64,000 nt of DNA from Atkinsonella hypoxylon (Eukaryota; Ascomycota; Sordariomycetes; Hypocreales; Clavicipitaceae). The stretch is from positions 1-64,000 of the forward strand of contig JFHB01000060.1 in the NCBI GenBank assembly GCA_000729835.1, given 5' to 3'. Position 1 is the stretch's first letter, and each line of letters opens with the position of its first letter. Of this stretch, positions 44,830-56,799 are shown piece by piece. The notes below the pieces were generated by a model that did no database searches, had not been told where the DNA came from, and saw only the letters and a list, made by a program, of their open reading frames with translations. Position numbers and translations under genes: made by a program.

Positions 44830-47551
44830 TTATGCGTCTCGCCCAGGCTTTTGTACTCTGCGCTCGGGCAGTGTAAATGTCCGCCAGGTGACCCTATTGC
44901 TCGCCAACAGGCATATCCTCTCGGGAATATCCCCGCGAAGGTCTGTCCTGTCATGGACTTCCATCCTGACAGGACGCATGGCGTACTCTGCGGGGAGTAC
45001 GTACTCTTCCGAACCGTTCCATCGAGTTGTACTGACATTTTCCGGCTGCTTCTCGTCATAAAGTGTATAATTCAGGTCTGGCGACTCCACTGGGATGAGC
45101 AACACCACGGTAGTACCATCTGGAAGGGTCGTCAGATGATCAAGTCGACATAAGTTCATAGAATGCACCACTTCATACCTTGACTGCAGAGAATGACCAG
45201 AGTCTTGTCGTTGAGGAACTTAATGTCAAGGATGTTCTTGGTAACGAGATCGATGCATGTACTTGTAGTACGCTGGCTTGTGCTTATGCCGTTCACAATG
45301 TCTATGCCGGATCGAAAGATATGAACTATGTATACAATTAGTTTTTTTTTTTTCTTCCAATCTCGTCTGCGTCTGATGCCAGTGAGGAAATACCTTTGGT
45401 ACATGCCGCTTTTGAAGCAAGTACCGAGTAGATCATTCCTTGCTAAAACACGGGTAAGTAACGTTTTAAGCATGGGAATAAGAGGGAGGTACAGGGACAG
45501 GACTTGCGTTTGTGCCAGTTTGACACATTCTCATGTCTGTGAGAGCGACGGGGTGGCCAATTGATAATTTGACGGGCGTTCCGAACCTCACACTCCGCTT
45601 TTTGGCCTCGGCTATGCCGTTGAATATCCTGTTTGACCATGCCGTCAGGTTCGATACGAGGAATTCGACGTGTAGGAGGGCTGTTCGGCATGGTTGGCCC
45701 ATCTCTTGCTTTTTGACATGGGCGTCCAGGAGTGGGAGGGGCAGGAGGCCGTCTTCAATGTGGTCCCAGTCCGCTTGCCACTTGTCCTTGGGGATTTCGT
45801 CAAAGAATACGTCGAGGGGGCTTTGGGTGAGATATCGCTCGATGTAAGTTAGAACCTTGGACGTGTTCATAGTGGCTTCCTTCTCGGTCAGTTCGTCCGC
45901 GGAAGTGGATGAGGAGGCAAGCTGATCAATTTTAAAGCGGAGCCAGATCGAGAAAGCTTCGAAGTACTCCAGCTCATCCATCACATTGGACAGGATCTTG
46001 TGGCCGACGAGGGTGAGACAGCCGACGATGTCCATGACCCGACTGATCTGCGCGGTGGAAAATCCAATGTCGTCCCTTTCATCATAAAACTGAGCCAAGC
46101 CGCGCAGACGACTGACTATGATGGCACAACGCTCTAATGCTGGAAGGAAATTTTCGTGCACTAGGCTGCGGAGGTTCTCTAGTCCAGAAACGACAGCCTT
46201 GTCCCACCGTTTGTGTCCCTGGTTCACGGGGTTAGCATGATCGCTGGGACGGGGGTATGTGAACGGAGGACGGAGACGATAGGGCTTACTCTTTCTGTTA
46301 GGCTATCAACTAGCCATTCCCGGACGGGTTCATAGGCATGTCCCGTCACGACAGTGTGATATAGGGCAGGGACAACGCTTCGTGGGCCGCCTGTAGTCTC
46401 CTCGAGGTCTCCTTGAACACTACGCAGAAAACGACTCGGAAGCTCTCTGGTGTTCTTCCACTCTACTTGCATATGAAGTTGCGTTTGTTTGACATATCTC
46501 AGCAGCTTTTGCAGCGTAGTCAATTTGGTTCCAAGAAGTGAAAGGTTGATGGGGGACGATGAGATGAACGGCAAGTCCATAGGAACCAAGTGGACATGAT
46601 CAGGCTCTGAATGCGTGTCCAAATAAAGTATGGCGTGAGTGGATAGTTGTGAATGCGCGACATGAGATATCATGCGGGAAACGGACTGGGAATTCGGCAC
46701 GGGACTAGGGAACGTCCCGATAAGGAACGAGTTGTAGATGTTAAGCTGGAGCTTGCCATCGCTTGTTCCCACAATCATGACATTGACCTGGTCGTACTCT
46801 TCCCGTTTCGGCGGCTGGAATAGAAACTCTATTCCCGTGCGAAGCTTGAAGACAGTGGCATCATCGCTGAACAAATAGAGAATGGAACATGGTTAGCCTG
46901 ATTCTACCGAGGCATTGAACACTCACATACTCTGAGCCGGCACTACCGGTCGGCAATGGACTGATCTTGGGCAAAGCCGTATCAACTTCTAGAAACGTAA
47001 GGTCCTGCGGCAGGTTTGGCGGCAGATTGTCTTCTGCAGCCACTGTCTTATCCCCAATGCCTTCTTTGCCGCGCAATGGAAACGCAGTCGACTGATTCGA
47101 AATATTGCAACTAGCCCAGCCAATATGCGATATACTAATATTCGTGTCTGTGCATACTGCAATATGATGAGCAGCCTTGTTGTTTTCCAGACCCATGAGA
47201 CGAACAATGCCGTCACTCCATCCCACAGCGAGAAACTGACCTGAAGTATGGGAAAATATTAGTAGCAAATCCTAAACAGAGATATATATCGGATACCATG
47301 CAAGGGCCGTTGACTGTACCGTCCGGTTTCCATGTCACAGTGACAGCTTCTGGAGCTTTGGATCCCGGGGGTCCAGCTTGGTGTATTTTGGACACGACCT
47401 GAGCTGGTGGTCGATAGATGTACAAGTTCTTGCCGATGACATCCCAAGTGGTCGATAGATCAAGTGTAGGGCAGCTTGAAGGGAAGTTGGTAGGGGCTTT
47501 GGACGCGAGGACGGTCTCGCTAAAGAATGCGAGTCGTTTTGATTCCGCCAT
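44830..47551 (-). CDS. APC4: Anaphase-promoting complex subunit 4 (Apc4)
   Basis: Scaffold subunit of the APC/C ubiquitin ligase that triggers mitotic exit. Exons, in coding order, are 47551-47320, 47240-46931, 46866-46290, 46218-45493, 45442-45394, 45325-45179 and 45119-44830, giving 776 aa. The N-terminus is the Apc4 WD40-like propeller: WDVIGKNLYIYRPP, then TWKPDGQFLAVGWSDGIVRL rebuilt across intron 1. The central helical Apc4 domain follows (GHKRWDKAV, DIVGCLTLVGHKI, YFEAFSIWLRFKID). A second beta-rich part has VHIFRSGIDIV and DIKFLNDKTLVILCSQDGT. A 49-base micro-exon (QGMIYSVLASKAACTK) is needed to keep the frame between the 50- and 68-bp introns, and its flanking splice sites are good. 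Divergence is typical of this poorly conserved family. Confidence 0.88.
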
Positions 47552-48521
47552 GACGCCCGCCCACCTTCAATATCACAGTTGGTGAAAGAGGAGGGCTGTG
47601 CAGGTTTTTCCATAGCAGATAACCCTTCGCACATCCATCCACCGCTTGTTTCGTGTTTGCGAGGTTACTGGCGCCTATCAACGGGACAGATGCCTCGTTT
47701 CAACGCGTCAAGGAACTTGAGCAGCACTGGATACAGACTTGCTCGACGTAGGACTGTTTTATACTCGATGAAGTTTCACGCACGCCTGGATCGGCTGCGG
47801 TGGGGAAAAAACGCAGCTGGACAACAGTAACACGACCTGAGACTACATAGATGAATGGTTCATTCAGAAGTCTTCGCAAAGCAGATGAAAAACATTGGAA
47901 TCGAACTACTTCAGACAGGCTTTCAATGCTATCAGAAGGTGCATTTCAACATCCAGTCCAGCTTAGTCGCACGTAGTTGCTGACTAAGTTGGTACTACAA
48001 TTCAGATCATGCTCATCTAGCGTGGATGTCACCGGGCTGTTGGTTCGGGTATTACATAGGCTCACAAACTCGCCGTGCAGATGATGGCTCGTGCTGCAAG
48101 GTTCGGGCGCCTCCTAACATATTTAGTTGTGTTGGTAACACTGAAATAACCTTTTGACGGCTGTTGCGTGACTTCACGAATCTATGTCCAGGCCCGCCAT
48201 AGTGCAAGATGAACAGAAATCATTAGAAAAGCATAGGCTGTCCCTGGACAGCAAACCACAATTCTACTGCACAAATAAGGTTGTTTATCGTAAGGTGCGA
48301 ATCCGACAAGACCCATTGTCCAAGCACATGATGCTCTCAAAATAACCATGAAGTTGCGGTTCTTGCGACGTCTCCCCTCTGACTGACTTTTCATATCGCG
48401 TTTCCATTTCTACAGATGGTGTTCTTACTTGGCATCTTGAGTAGATTGCGCTACCCCATAGCCGTAATTTTTAACAACCATATAGGACCGATGCAACAAC
48501 TCCCTAGAAATGTCTCGCGTT
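47552..48521. other. Intergenic region upstream of APC4 and downstream of delta-COP
   Basis: About 970 bp containing the APC4 promoter and the delta-COP 3' end. No gene, repeat or clear motif seen. Confidence 0.6.
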
Positions 48522-50303
48522 CTACTCGATTGAGTAGTTGTCTGCATGGGACTTTATCTCCTTAGAAAATGTTATTTCCTCGCCTTCTTCCAATAAAGAT
48601 ACGTGTGTTACCTGAACGACTGTTAGCTTCTCAAACTGAGGCGTAACCTCATGGCTGCCGTGAGGCTACTCACATCAACATCAATGTACGGCGTAATCTT
48701 GCTGAATCTGACCGTCATAGGGAAGAAGTCGTTCTCGTCACCGCTCTCGGCCTCAAACTCGAAAGAACCGTTGGCATTCTCTTGGTCTACTGAGCCAATA
48801 TTCCACTCCAACATGTCTCCTGATACCTCATATGCGGCATCAAAACTGGAGACAACAGGTTCACTTCCAGTATAAGGAATGACTACACTAACGTCCCGCA
48901 GAGCACTCCCACCAGTGAGTTCGTACTCGACAGTTACGTTGAATTTGCCGCTATTGTTATTGATCCATACGGTGAAAGTGATAGGGCAGGCACTGTTGTC
49001 ATCAACCTTTGGCGAAGCTCTCCATCGAACAACAGCGACAGCATTATTGGAAGGAAATCCGCGGGCAACATTGCTCATTTGAATCGTCTTTGAGCTGTTA
49101 AATAAGTTGCGATCAACGTTGGGGTGTGTTCGGAACTGGACGCCATGGGAAGGATGAGTCTGCAGACCGAGTTTGATCTTGGTCAAGTTAGGATCGGAAA
49201 TGCGGAGTGCCAGGTCGCCGCTAACAGATAAGGAGTTGACGGCACCCTCCCGAGTGAGACTGGCACTGATAGACTCGGAAATGGTGACATGTACGGCATC
49301 GCGATCGAGGGTTGATGAAATTCGTGGCTCAGCAGGTTCAGCAGGTGCAACCGGAGCGGGAGCAATAAGAGGTGAGTTGTCAAACTCGCCACCCATATCG
49401 CCGCGAACTTTCTCAAACATGTCGGTAGTCTTGGATTTTTTACCCAATTGCATACCCTTTGCTTTGGGTGCAAGCGGTCTGGCAATGCCATGTTAGCGAA
49501 GGCCGACTTTGCTATATCACTCGCAAAGGAACCACGTACTTCTTGTAGGTCTTGTTCTTCTCAGCTTCGTATGAGTCGTAGCTGTCAGCTCCACTGGGTC
49601 TTGCAGGAGGCGTGTATGTAGGATAAACAGGTGTTCGAGGGATGCCACGTCCACCCCTGGCGGCCTCCTTGCGCTGCATCTCAAGTTGCTTGGCTTTCCG
49701 CTTGCGTTCCTCAGTAGCCTCGAGCTCTTTGTTCTACACGATTGCTCATTCAGTATGATGCCTCTAGCAGATAGCTTGGGTGAGGGGGTAGTGGACGAAC
49801 TCTGGCAATGATTTCCTGAATGCGCTCTTCGTGACTTTCCATCTCCAAAAAGGTCTTGATCTGACTCATCGTTAGATTTTCTCGGTAGCCGAGAGTTACC
49901 AATTCGTCAAAGGCGCTGAGAAGCTCATAGGCATTTCGAAGAATCTCCCGCTCGTCGAGGGTACGGCATGCGTTGGTGACGACCTGGGCGAAAAGATGCA
50001 GAGAGTCGATGTCCTGGAGGATGTTGGACTGCTTGTTGGTGATGAGCACCATGTAGAGCTCATCAAGTGGCTGGTATACAAATCGAACATTGTCTTGCTC
50101 GACCGTAGTGTGCTGAGTGCCGCTATCGGCAAGTTTGGGGAATGAGGCGAGAAGGGCTTCAATTCGCGACCGTGGCATCTCTCGAAACTGGCGGGAAAGG
50201 ACAGCTTTTCCCCCCCGGGTGCAGATTGAAGCTGCCAGGACAACCTGCGACAGGTTAGCAATTGTATTTTGGGAGAATATCTCCGTTAAAACATGCGCAC
50301 CAT
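48522..50303 (-). CDS. RET2: Coatomer subunit delta (delta-COP)
   Basis: Subunit of the COPI coat that returns proteins from Golgi to ER. Exons, in coding order, are 50303-50301, 50244-49801, 49733-49540, 49478-48674 and 48611-48522, giving 511 aa, the usual length. The first coding exon is only the ATG; joining it to exon 2 gives MVVLAASICTRGGKAVLSRQ, the conserved start. The longin-like domain spans ~1-140 (FVYQPLDELYMVLITNKQSN, TLGYRENL). A charged linker is NKELEATEERKRKAKQLE, and a mu-homology domain fills ~235-511 (VQFRTHPNVDRNLF, FTVWINNNSGKFNVTVEYEL, PVVSSFDAAYEV). The last exon ends EITFSKEIKSHADNYSIE. The second intron has a GTTCGT donor. It is divergent from the DUF2420 gene. Confidence 0.95.
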
Positions 50304-50762
50304 CTTGAGAACTTATTTTAGTAAACAGGATATTGCGAGGTCTCTTGGGGTACGGTTGGATGGAATATGGCAACGTTATTGACGACCGTCACATCAAGGA
50401 GCTGATCAACATTCCCATGCCAGGTGTGGACGGTGGGGCAGACATTGGCTGGCATCAAGAGAGGTAGGTCGGTACCAGGTAGGTAGGTAGGTAGGAACTT
50501 GAGGTACGGAGTACTTGGGTTCGTATGTACATGGTCACGTACCAGCCTAATCCCTTTTGGGCTAAGCCAGCCTGACTAAACCACTAACACTAAAACAATC
50601 AGGCAACTCATTAACCAATACTTACGTTCCATCCACGCCTAGCCTTGAACTTCGCCAGCAACTCGTTTAAAGACATCCCGACGCGGGTTGCATTGCAGTT
50701 TCATCTTCAGCGATTTTCTTAATTGCGCGAGGCAGTCACGACTTCATTCACGCTGTGTGGCT
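50304..50762. other. Divergent promoter, delta-COP / DUF2420 gene
   Basis: A 459-bp gap with a GGTA-rich stretch (about 50463-50500, GGTAGGTAGGTAGGTAGG) and one TACGGAGTA (50505-50513). It must hold both promoters. Confidence 0.65.
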
Positions 50763-52854
50763 ATGGCTATGGCTGAGGTCGAGATGGAGGTCGACACTGC
50801 ACCACAGTTTGGAGTAGATGCTCCTTTGGACGATGACCTTATTGACTTTGGTCCCGATGCTGAAAAGGAGTCAGATCGCCCTCGCGAAGTGGATTTCCCT
50901 AATCACCAAACGCTCAAAGTAGATGAAAGAAGGGAGCTCGACCGAGACAATAATCACGACATTGACGATCTTACAGATTACGGCAACCCAGAGATTTTTG
51001 GCGTGAACATCGAAGGCGAGAGTCTTACAGAAACACACGAACTCCATAAATTATCTCATGAAATAGATTACGAGCAGGAAGATTCTTTGGTTGACCACGC
51101 AGAAGTTGATGCCCCTGAGATAGCTAACTCAGCTACTGGAGAGCCACAGCCAGATGATCAGTCAAAGATGCAAGACTCGTTGGAGGCGGATTCAGAAAAG
51201 CGGGCGGATGACCCTGAGATCAGCTGGGAACATGAACATCAACATGGAAGAACCGCTGAGAATGTACTTGAAGACGGCCATCTTTCAGTGGCTGATAATG
51301 TTGACGACCAGGCGGCACAGACTCTTTCTGTCTTTCCAGAAACCGTCATTGCGGAACAAGTCGCCGAACAACACGGGCCTAAGTCAGATGTCACCGAAGA
51401 TGCCGATGCTGCTCATAATGAGGATCTGGACGCTAATGATGCAGACGAATATGATACTGTGGAAGCCGATGACGCTCATTACGAAAATTCCGATGCTGAT
51501 TCCCTTCCCTTTCCGGTTATCATAGTACAATACAAGGGGGATGAGTACCCGTGCTTCTCCACCAAGTCAGACGGCTTCTTCTCCGACCTGTCCATCTTGG
51601 ACCAGAGCATGAAGTCGTTGCTAGACGGTTTTCGAGAAGAGCTGGTGAACGAGTTACTTGCTGAAGACGAGCTAGTCTTTCAAGTTGACGAACTTGGTCT
51701 TGAATTCTCAGAAGTAAGTGAATGATAATAGAAGAAGCGAAGGAAGGCTCAACTAACCAGAATTATAGTTGTCCGCCCTAGACATGCTTGCAAATACCAC
51801 GTTCAGACAGATCATCGAGATTTTCGACATTCTGGTTAAAAACCAAGATCCTGAAAACACGAGAACACTTTACACTTATCTATTTACCCGACCGAATGCA
51901 AGCAAAAGACTCGATTTCTTAATGGAAAGTGCTGCTGAGGGTAAAGGACTGGATGAGGTTATTCACCTGTTCCAGTCGCCCATGTCGGGTGCCGTGGGCC
52001 TCGGAGACATGTCTGTTGCCGAAGATGTCGCGACACAGTTTGACGAACCCGAGAGCGCTGTTGAAGAGCATAGCAACGAAAGCAACCAGGTCTCTGAAAT
52101 TGTCGAACCAAGTGGCCAAATAGACGAAGTAGAAACCGATGGCCATGGGCCGCCCGATGAACCGCGACCCGTCTGGGTTAGCCATCCCGACAGCCCTGAT
52201 GAGTCCCACCACTCTGTGGAGGCTGTAATTTCGGAGCCTCTTGTTGCCGAAGATGATGTGGGTGATGGTCAAGAAGAGGTTGAAGAAGAGGTGTTTGCGG
52301 ATTCTCATGAGCCATTAGTCGCGGATGATATCAACGACACGAATGCTATGCTAGAACACCAGGAAGAGTTCGCGGCGGACGCATCTCTAGCCAATGAATC
52401 CGACAAAGGTGAGGTGGACAACAACCTTGGTGTTGATTTGGACGAGAACGTGACAGCGGAAACCGTGCCGCTAGATACTGGCTTTGGGGATATCGGTGAC
52501 GTCAACCTAGATGAAGCGCAAGATGATGCCAACGGATTCGTCGACGCAACCGAAGGCAGCACGAGGACCATGTCACCAAGAGATGATAGGTTGTCTATCT
52601 CTGCAGGATTTGAAAGCGTCAATGACGACGCCGAAGAACATATCGTTGAGGAGGCAGCTGGCGATGAACATGTTGACGAAATCGATTGGCAAGATGATCT
52701 CGGGACCGTTCATGATGAAGCGGATGGAGATGCATCACCCAGCATTGCAAAAAGACCACGCGTTGATGATGACAACGGTGCCGAGAACGACATGAGTCAG
52801 TTCTTTCCAAATCCCTTTCCAATCCCACATCGTGAGATGAGGCTAACTGGGTAA
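50763..52854 (+). CDS. DUF2420-type acidic fungal protein
   Basis: Exons 50763-51713 and 51769-52854 give 678 aa. The protein is extremely acidic, rich in Asp and Glu throughout. One ordered block is near residues 250-370: IIVQYKGDEYPCFSTKSDGF, then ELVFQVDELGLEFSE, and across the intron LSALDMLANTTFRQIIEIFD. This block is what I recognise as the fungal DUF2420 family, whose function is unknown. Near the C-terminus a short basic patch (AKRPRVDDD) could be a nuclear localisation signal. The start was placed at the first of two ATGs (MAMAEVEMEVDTAP); an in-frame extension without ATG lies upstream. The intron has GTAAGT, CTAAC and ATAG ends. A nuclear or chromatin role is a guess from composition only. 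Confidence 0.8.
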
Positions 52855-54071
52855 ATATAGGTGCTAAGCGTCGCCGGCCGTGAGAAGCACTATGTGATAC
52901 TAACGCCCACTTCATGATTTTCATCAGGTTCCATTTCCCCACTACCACCCCCTTAGACCTGCACAGTAGTTGCATACTGGGTCAATTTTGTGACGGCTTG
53001 AAGCCAGAGTGACCGGCACTCTAACATAAAACGGCAATAGTGAACAGCACCGTCCCTCGTGATTCTTAACTTTTGCTTGATCAAGAGCCCGTACCAGGCT
53101 CATATCCCACGGGTAAGGAAATTTGTATAAGCACTAACCATCCAAGGAGTTTGACGGACCGAATGATATGGCTACTCATTGGGCATTCTCTGCTGGTACG
53201 GAAATACTGTATAAATGACCTCCTGCTGCTGTTTCTTTTTTTCTTTTCTTTTTTTTTACAATACCCTCAACGATACCCATCTCATGCAGACATGTCAGAT
53301 GATATTTCTTTCTTCGAGCAGCGCCAAGATAGCCAACAAGGTTTCTATGCGGAATCTTGCATGATAACGGGCGAGTCAGCGGAGTAAATAAAACACAGAC
53401 AGAGGAGGACAAGCGAATGACTGTAGCATGAGCCATTCAGGTGAGATTTTGTTGGCTCAGTCTTGATGGGCACTTGGGGATCAGGTACGGTACGGTAGTT
53501 GGGTTCACCTCGCCGTTGGGGGCAGTTTTTGTTGCTGTGTCTGGCATAGCAGGTCAAGACCAACAACGGAGTGTTGGTCTATTAGTAGATTCGATTCGGC
53601 GTCGATAGGCGCTGCAGACAGATGGTCAGCAGCATAATCATTCAGACTCAAAAATCCTTTCTCGGTGCAGCAGACTTGATTCGGTATGAAGTCGATGTAT
53701 GGGCCTCGGCCGTGTAGTGGTAGTTTGGCGCTAATGTACGGAGAATATGCAAAGTTGCGGCTCGTCGATGAGTGATGTTGAGTAAGTGGAGAGCTGGCAA
53801 GGGTACATACATATGATATATGTGGTTGACGGTTGACGGTGGCCTGTCGTGCCTGTGAAGCCAGCAGTTCCCATGCTCGCATGTCGTGTTGCCCTTGCCC
53901 CCCTCTCCTGGCTGTTGGAGAATCCGAGGCGAAGCAGAGGGCGCTAAGCCTCTACAGGTTAGGCCAGCATCAGGAAAGAGCTAGGAGCACCAAAAATGTG
54001 CGATAGATGCTAGGTCTACGGAGTACGGAATAGGTATTCCGTACACTGATTTGCTCTAGCGGCGGGGTAAC

Positions 54072-54166
54072 ACCCGGTACCTACCTACCTACCTAGGTAC
54101 CTACCTAGGTACCTGGTACCTGGATGTATTACAGAGTCTGATATGCAGATCTCCCATACCTAGGTA
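54072..54166. repeat. Cluster of TACCTAGGTA palindromes within CCTA/GGTA tracts
   Basis: Three copies of TACCTAGGTA (54090-54099, 54102-54111, 54157-54166), with GGTACC and CCTA repeats around them. The whole can fold on itself. It is about 1 kb upstream of the NIPA start. Confidence 0.85.
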
Positions 54167-54486
54167 GTTGGTTGCACTGGAACTATATGCCGAAAGCCAA
54201 TAGTTAGCATGGGCTTCCTCGTAGTCGGCGTTTCTCTGTCTTTTCGAGAAAAATATCCGTGCTGCGTACGGCATGGGCATGGCTCGCGAACAGTACAAGT
54301 GCAGTGCAGTGCAGTCTTGGTCTTGGCTCAGACTAGCTGAAAACGGGACGGGCAGGCCACGAACCACTTTGCGCCGGTGCCCAGTGGTGGGTTTTAGTGC
54401 GCCTGACCACTGTCGGACCAGACCCTCACCGCCTGATCGCTGGCGCGGCAGCATTGGTTGCCTGGTACCAGTTGACCTCCATCTAC

Positions 54487-54556
54487 TGCTGTGGGCCCTG
54501 GTCCCAGGCCCTGGTCCCAGGCCCCAGCCCCAGCCCTCAGCCCTCAGCCCTCAGCC
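54487..54556. repeat. GGCCCTGGTCCCA / CAGCCCT low-complexity repeats
   Basis: Short tandem units (CCCTGGTCCCAGG, CCCCAG, CCCTCAG) in a C-rich run upstream of the NIPA-type gene. Confidence 0.8.
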
Positions 54557-55143
54557 CCAGTCGTGTGTCCCAGCCCACACTCCGTCAGACCAACTCGTCT
54601 TGCGACCGTCCATTTCCAACTGCCCATCACCCATCACCACTTTTCTCCCCGCGCAAACACCTTCAGATCCCTTCCTCTTTTCGCACCACTCGTCGTCTTC
54701 CTTTCTCTTTGCCTCACCGCCCGCCTTTTGCTTTCCTCGCCTAGGCCCCGCGACGTCTGGGACGACGCTACCCATCGATCTTTACGCGACGAACGATTCC
54801 CGACCCCGGCCACGTACCACGCCGCCTCTACCCTCCGTATTCGGTCTTTCCTCTCTCCCCCGCTGGATCGGTGTGCGCCTCTCGACCTGCCGCTACGAAG
54901 TGCTACGATTGATTCAAATGCGCGACCATTGTTACACTTGAAAATCGAGTCGTTCGCGTCTGCCATTTCTTGTCTGCCTCGTTTCGGCTGTCCTGTCGCG
55001 AGGTAGCTGGTAGTGACGACGACATCCCTCCTCTTCTTTGTCGCCGGGTAGCTCTTTGTGGACCACTGTATTTTTTTTTTTTTTTTTTTTTTCGAATTGG
55101 CTTATAGACCTCGAGACGTCATTCACGTCTCGATATACTCATC

Positions 55144-56799
55144 ATGCTTGAAGACAAGTACGGTTCCACCATTGTCGAGCCCTATGTGCCGGTACCTGCC
55201 GCGCTTCCGCCAACTTCCCTCCCCTCACACCGCGCATGGGAGACTATCTTACTTACTTGGTGTTCTTGACTAGATACATCGGCTTGGCCCTTGCCATGTC
55301 GTCAGCGCTAGCTATTGGTAAGTTCTCAGTGTTACAAACAAACAGCAGTGTCGCAATTGAAAAAGGGCCTAACCCATGCCGTTTTGCAGGTACCAGTTTT
55401 GTCATCACGAAAAAGGTATGTGCCGATTCGTCCTCCGTCTGCTTCGAGTCTAAAATTTGCCGTCTCAGGGCCTGATGCAAGCTGAGGAGAGACACGGTTT
55501 CGAAGGTGATGGTTTTGTCTATTTAAAAAGTCCGCTGTGGTGGGCTGGCATCGCAACTCGTACGTCTTCGTTCCATGTATTCAATGCCCGCCATGCCGCT
55601 AACTGGTATTCTACAGTCGGTATCGGAGAAGTCTGCAACTTCGCTGCCTACGCTTTTGCCCCTGCGATTCTTGTGACTCCTCTTGGAGCTCTTAGTGTTC
55701 TTATCGGCGCCGTTTTGGGATCATACTTCCTGAAGGAAGAGCTTGGAACGCTAGGCAAGCTAGGTAGTGCCATTTGCCTCATAGGTGCTGTTGTAATTGT
55801 CCTTCACGCCCCGCCGGACGAACAGATTGACACCATCGACCAGATTCTAGATTATGCCCTTCGACCTGGTAAGACTCTTTGCTGCTTCCTAACACACGAC
55901 CAAACTGTGACTGTTCCGTAGCCATGTCACTTACAGAATATGAATCTTAGGCTTTCTCTTGTATGCTCTCGCCGTTGTCGCATTTGCGGTCTTCATGATC
56001 TACAGAATCGCACCACTATACGGCAAAAAGAACGCCCTGGTTTGTCTGTCGATTTGTTCTACAGTCGGCTCCATCTCAGTCATGTCCGTCAAAGCTTTTG
56101 GCATCGCTCTAAAGCTCACATTTGCTGGCAATAACCAGTTCAGCCACCCTTCTACCTATGTCTTTATGATCTTGACAGGTGTGTGTATCATTACACAGAT
56201 GAACTACTTTAACAAAGCGCTTGCTTCTTTCCCTACAAACATGTAAGCTTGCATATCTCAGAATGACGAGTATCTGTATCAAGTCAATTAAACAGTACTG
56301 ATGCGACTCTCATCACAGTGTCAATCCGCTTTACTATGTAACCTTTACCACCGCTACGCTCTGCGCTTCATTCATATTATTCAGCGGCTTCAACACCACA
56401 GACCCGGTCAACACCTTGTCCCTACTCTGTGGTTTCTTGGTGACTTTCACCGGAGTTTATCTGTTGAACCTCTCTCGCGGCGATCCAAATGGTCACAAAC
56501 TCATTGCTGGGCGAGGTGGATTCGATGCTACCCCAACAGACATGGTCTCTGGCTTTCAAACACGGCGAAGCATGCAGGCTCGAAGAAGCGGGGATCCAAC
56601 GCGACGCAGCCTCAGCAGTCACCGTGGCGACAGAGAAGGGTTGATACGGGCGTACGATGAAGAAGCCGCAGGATTTGGACTCACGGATCTTGCTGAGGAC
56701 AGCAGAGACGAAGGCCACTCGAACGGCAAAGTTAATGGAAAAAAGGAACAGTACGACGACGCAATCGAATTACAAATACGGAAGTCAGCCGAAAGATGA
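55144..56799 (+). CDS. NIPA-type magnesium transporter (DUF803)
   Basis: Membrane protein of the NIPA family, whose animal members carry Mg2+ across endosomal and plasma membranes. Seven exons (55144-55157, 55274-55317, 55390-55415, 55469-55559, 55617-55868, 55951-56242, 56319-56799) give 399 aa. The first three exons are tiny and assemble MLEDKYIGLALAMSSALAIG and then GTSFVITKKGLMQAEE, the family's N-terminus. About nine membrane segments follow, including GIGEVCNFAAYAFAPAILVT, PLGALSVLIGAVLGSYFL, GAVVIVLHAPPDE and ITQMNYFNKALASFPTNIVN. The C-terminal ~110 residues are hydrophilic, with RRSMQARRSGDPTRRS as likely phosphosites. All six introns are 53-116 bp and keep the frame. It is tail-to-tail with the uS3 gene. 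Confidence 0.93.

Larger units (their letters stand above)
52855..55143. other. Gene-free region between DUF2420 and NIPA genes
   Basis: About 2.3 kb. It holds a cluster of three TACCTAGGTA palindromes (54090, 54102, 54157), a TACGGAGTA (54017-54025) and a CAGCCCTCAG-type low-complexity run. From about 54480 to the start at 55144 there is a pyrimidine-rich promoter/leader with a T tract (55071-55092). No gene supported. Confidence 0.6.

Noticed and set aside
47885..47905. GGAATCGAACTA, resembling a reverse-strand tRNA T-arm
   Set aside because: The flanking five bases do not pair and no cloverleaf can be drawn.
50688..50762. Upstream in-frame extension of the DUF2420 protein
   Set aside because: It has no ATG and reads as leader sequence; the double ATG at 50763/50769 is the likely start.
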